Shown here piece by piece: positions 6,498 through 8,776 of a stretch of DNA of 8,776 nt (within the stretch, counting starts at the first letter, position 1; the number at the start of each line of letters is the position of its first letter). The stretch comes from Fidelibacterota bacterium. Its GTDB lineage: Bacteria > Fidelibacterota > UBA2242. The stretch covers positions 1 to 8,776 of the forward strand of contig JAFGXZ010000254.1 of the NCBI GenBank assembly GCA_016936335.1, in the 5' to 3' direction. Under the pieces are notes generated by a model. That model did not search any database, was not told the origin of the DNA, and worked only from the letters and a program-made list of their open reading frames with translations. The position numbers and the translations under genes are program-made.

Positions 6498-7889
6498 ATG
6501 AAATTTATTGTACTGAACGGCAGCCCGAAGGGTGCGGTCAGTGTAACCATGCAGTATATTCATTTTCTGGAAAAACGATTCCCTGAACATTCTTTTGAAA
6601 TGATTCATGTCGCCCAGCGAATCCGAAAAATTGAAAAAGACCAGAAAACCTTTAATGAAATTCTTGATAAAATCAGCAACGCTGATGCTGTCATCTGGGC
6701 GTTCCCGCTGTATGTCTACCTGGTGCACGCCCATTACAAGCGCTTTATCGAATTGATTTTTGAAAGAAATACGATGGGGGTATTTGCCGGAAAACATGCC
6801 GTGATCTTTTCCACATCAATCAAATTTTATGATATCACGGCGCATAACTATATTCATGCAGTCTGTGACGATCTGAAAATGAATATGGCCGGTGCCTATA
6901 CCGCCGATATGCCGGATTTGACAAAGGTTAAAGAACAAAAGCGTTTTACGCTTTTTGCTGAACACATATTTCAGGTTATTAACGAAAAACAACCGGTTCA
7001 GCCCCGATTTTCTCCGTTAATAAAACGGGAATTTATATACAAACCCGGTGTTGTTAATAAACCGGTCTCGTCAATGGGAAAACGGGTTGTATTGGTGTCC
7101 GATGCGCTGGACGAGGACAAGAATTTAAACGGAATGATACAGCGTTTTCAGAAGAGTATCGCTCAAGACATTCGAACAATTAATCTTCATGAATTATCGA
7201 TCAAAGGTTCCTGCCGTGGCTGCCTGCACTGCGGTTATGATTTTGAATGCGCTTATGATGGCAAAGACGATTACCGGCAGTTCTGGGAAGAGGAACTGGA
7301 GACGGCGGACATTATCGTCATCGCCGGTACGATTCGGGATCGATATTTGTCCTCACTCTGGAAATGTTTTTTTGATCGACGCTTTTTTCATACCCATACA
7401 CCGCGATTAATGGGTAAACAGATTGTTTATCTGATTGCCGGACCGTTGAGCCAGATTCCGAACCTGCGTATGATCCTGGAAGCCTACATGGAACTGGAAA
7501 TGGCCAATGTGGTCGGATTTATCGTTGATGAATTTGGCGATTCTCCGGATATCGATTTGTGGATTACGAAGCATGCCGCCGATGCTGTTCAATTTTCAGT
7601 TGAGAAATATATAAAACCGGTAACTTTTCTCGGAATTGCCGCCAGAAAACTGTTCCGGGACGAGATTTATGGCCGCTTACGAATGGTGTTTCAGGCCGAT
7701 TACCGTGAGTATAAAAAACTCGGATTGTTTGATTTTCCACAGAAAAAGATCGGATTGCGCCTGATAAATGGTATCGCGGGAATTTTACTTCGAATTCCGA
7801 TCATTCGTAAAAAATTTCGGGGATATATGAAAACAGGCATGATTATGTCACATCAACGGGTTTTAAAAACATTATTTCCGGAGGTATAG
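6498..7889 (+). CDS. Two-domain flavodoxin-fold oxidoreductase with compact Fe-S cysteine motif
   Basis: A 463-residue protein, about twice the length of a single NADPH-dependent FMN reductase domain. Domain 1 (about 1-165) begins with the flavin phosphate loop LNGSPKG and has the AFPLYVYLVHAHYKRFIE motif of FMN-binding reductases; it lacks a cysteine cluster. Domain 2 (about 195-370) starts KRVVLVSDALDEDKN, where the phosphate loop is not recognisable. It carries Cys239, 242, 245 and 251, spaced C-x2-C-x2-C-x5-C, which fits the compact motif that binds [4Fe-4S] in iron-sulfur flavoproteins (Isf family). A later stretch, SSLWKCFFDRR, resembles the flavin-side helix of that family. The last ~90 residues are basic with a hydrophobic patch (INGIAGILLRIPIIRKKFRG) and match no family I recognise; membrane contact is possible. 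AGGAAA (6486-6490 region) precedes the ATG by 7 nt. The gene sits between the ferritin-like gene and mscS. The electron donor and acceptor are unknown; reduction of the diiron protein is a hypothesis. Confidence 0.82.
   Translation: MKFIVLNGSPKGAVSVTMQYIHFLEKRFPEHSFEMIHVAQRIRKIEKDQKTFNEILDKISNADAVIWAFPLYVYLVHAHYKRFIELIFERNTMGVFAGKHAVIFSTSIKFYDITAHNYIHAVCDDLKMNMAGAYTADMPDLTKVKEQKRFTLFAEHIFQVINEKQPVQPRFSPLIKREFIYKPGVVNKPVSSMGKRVVLVSDALDEDKNLNGMIQRFQKSIAQDIRTINLHELSIKGSCRGCLHCGYDFECAYDGKDDYRQFWEEELETADIIVIAGTIRDRYLSSLWKCFFDRRFFHTHTPRLMGKQIVYLIAGPLSQIPNLRMILEAYMELEMANVVGFIVDEFGDSPDIDLWITKHAADAVQFSVEKYIKPVTFLGIAARKLFRDEIYGRLRMVFQADYREYKKLGLFDFPQKKIGLRLINGIAGILLRIPIIRKKFRGYMKTGMIMSHQRVLKTLFPEV
7880..7885 (+). 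promoter_or_regulatory. Ribosome binding site of the MscS gene, inside the flavoprotein's last codons
   Basis: GGAGGT lies within the codons for the final Pro-Glu-Val of the flavoprotein. It ends 4 nt before an ATG that directly follows the TAG stop (7887-7889). This near-consensus site fixes the MscS start at 7890 and indicates that the two genes are translated from one transcript. Confidence 0.75.
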
Positions 7890-8776
7890 ATGGAACGTAT
7901 TTTTGAGATCATTGAGACGGCCATTGGCCTGGGACGTTCGGCCCAGATCAGGTTTTTAAATACCATCATTATAATTCTGGTCCTCTGGATTCTGCGGTTT
8001 ATTATCCGTCGAATCATTTATCGCCAGACGGAAGACGTGAAAACCCGTTATGTCTGGATGAAAACCATTACCTATATCACAGTCTTGCTGGGATTGATTA
8101 TGGTTGGCAGTGTCTGGTTCAGAGGGTTCAAGGAACTCGGTACCTATCTTGGACTACTGTCTGCCGGTATTGCGATCTCCCTGAAAGATCCTTTGACAAA
8201 TATTGCGGGATGGTTGTTTATCATGTTTCGACGTTCATTTAGTGTCGGCGACCGGGTACAGATTGGCAATCAGGCTGGCGATGTGATTGACATCCGGATA
8301 TTCCAGTTCATTCTTCTGGAAATCGGCAATTGGGTGGATGCGGATCAAAGCACCGGCAGGGTGATTTATATTCCCAATGGTCAGATATTTACGATGCCTC
8401 TGGCCAATTACAGTAAAGGATTTCAGTTTATTTGGGATGAAATCAAGGTGCTGGTAACTTTCGAGAGCGACTGGAAAAAAGCCAAGGAGATAATGTTAAA
8501 TATCGCCAGGGAACATTCCGAACATCTGAGCAAATCAGCTGAGCGTAAAGTTAAAGAGGCCAGTAAGAAATTTATGATCTTCTACAAAAACTTAACTCCC
8601 ACAATTTATACAACGGTGAAAGACTCGGGTATACAACTAGCGATTCGCTACCTCTGTGAACCAAAAAACCGCCGTGGAGCACAACAGGCGATCTGGGAAG
8701 AAATCCTCGAAGAATTTGGGAAGTCCAAGGATATTGACTTTGCTTACCCGACCACCCGTTTTTATAACAGTTCTAC
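7890..8776 (+). CDS. MscS-family mechanosensitive ion channel, 3' end cut by window edge
   Basis: An inner-membrane channel of the small-conductance mechanosensitive family; members open under membrane tension to release solutes during hypo-osmotic shock. 295 codons are visible with no stop before the window ends. Hydrophobic helices lie at about 22-44 and 57-77. The pore helix TM3 at about 83-112 has the Gly/Ala-rich face (GTYLGLLSAGIAISLKDPL) and NIAGW, which are family hallmarks. The beta domain follows at about 116-175, with SVGDRVQIG, GDVIDI and IPNGQIF. A charged helical insert lies at about 196-228, and the alpha/beta C-terminal region ends in IDFAYPTTRFYN. That last motif normally sits near the end of MscS proteins, so only a few residues are probably missing. 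Two helices before TM3 match classical MscS topology. The start abuts the flavoprotein stop with a strong ribosome binding site. The sequence gives no direct reason for the pairing with redox genes. Confidence 0.9.
   Translation, partial: MERIFEIIETAIGLGRSAQIRFLNTIIIILVLWILRFIIRRIIYRQTEDVKTRYVWMKTITYITVLLGLIMVGSVWFRGFKELGTYLGLLSAGIAISLKDPLTNIAGWLFIMFRRSFSVGDRVQIGNQAGDVIDIRIFQFILLEIGNWVDADQSTGRVIYIPNGQIFTMPLANYSKGFQFIWDEIKVLVTFESDWKKAKEIMLNIAREHSEHLSKSAERKVKEASKKFMIFYKNLTPTIYTTVKDSGIQLAIRYLCEPKNRRGAQQAIWEEILEEFGKSKDIDFAYPTTRFYNSS

Overview
The window holds seven protein-coding genes, two of them cut by the window edges. There is no RNA gene, CRISPR array or insertion sequence that I can support. 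The best clue to the organism is the C-terminus of the long minus-strand gene. It ends in a QNYPNPFN-type secretion tail (type IX sorting / FlgD-like fold). Such tails are common in the FCB superphylum and its relatives, including Ignavibacteria, Calditrichota, KSB1, Marinimicrobia and Bacteroidota. Moderate GC, Shine-Dalgarno sites before most genes and the mix of metal and redox genes fit a diderm environmental bacterium of that kind. The exact phylum cannot be fixed from this window.

Layout: (1) 1-1815, plus strand, is the 3' part of a Cu(I)-exporting P1B-type ATPase. (2) 1816-1980 is a convergent intergenic gap with two imperfect hairpins and no gene. (3) 1981-4317, minus strand, is a secreted protein with nine clear Asp-box (BNR) repeats and the sorting tail. 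(4) 4318-4432 is a divergent promoter region centred on a perfect ATTGTA-N5-TACAAT palindrome. (5) 4433-5923, plus strand, is a two-gene unit of 3-methyladenine DNA glycosylase I (tag) and a ten-helix EamA/DMT transporter, separated by 3 nt. (6) 6016-8776, plus strand, is a tight three-gene unit: a ferritin-like diiron protein, a two-domain flavodoxin-fold protein with a compact iron-sulfur cysteine motif, and an MscS-family mechanosensitive channel whose last codons are cut off.

Functionally the window looks like ordinary chromosomal accessory content around metal, redox and stress handling: copper export, alkylation repair, a diiron peroxidase-like or iron-binding protein, a flavin/Fe-S oxidoreductase and osmotic relief. 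The most distinctive part is the unit at 6016-8776. There a diiron protein with no electron-transfer domain of its own sits directly before a flavo-iron-sulfur protein that could in principle serve it. The two flavodoxin-like halves of that protein look complementary: one keeps the flavin phosphate loop, and the other keeps the cysteine cluster but has lost the loop. This is a hypothesis drawn from the sequence, not a demonstrated system.
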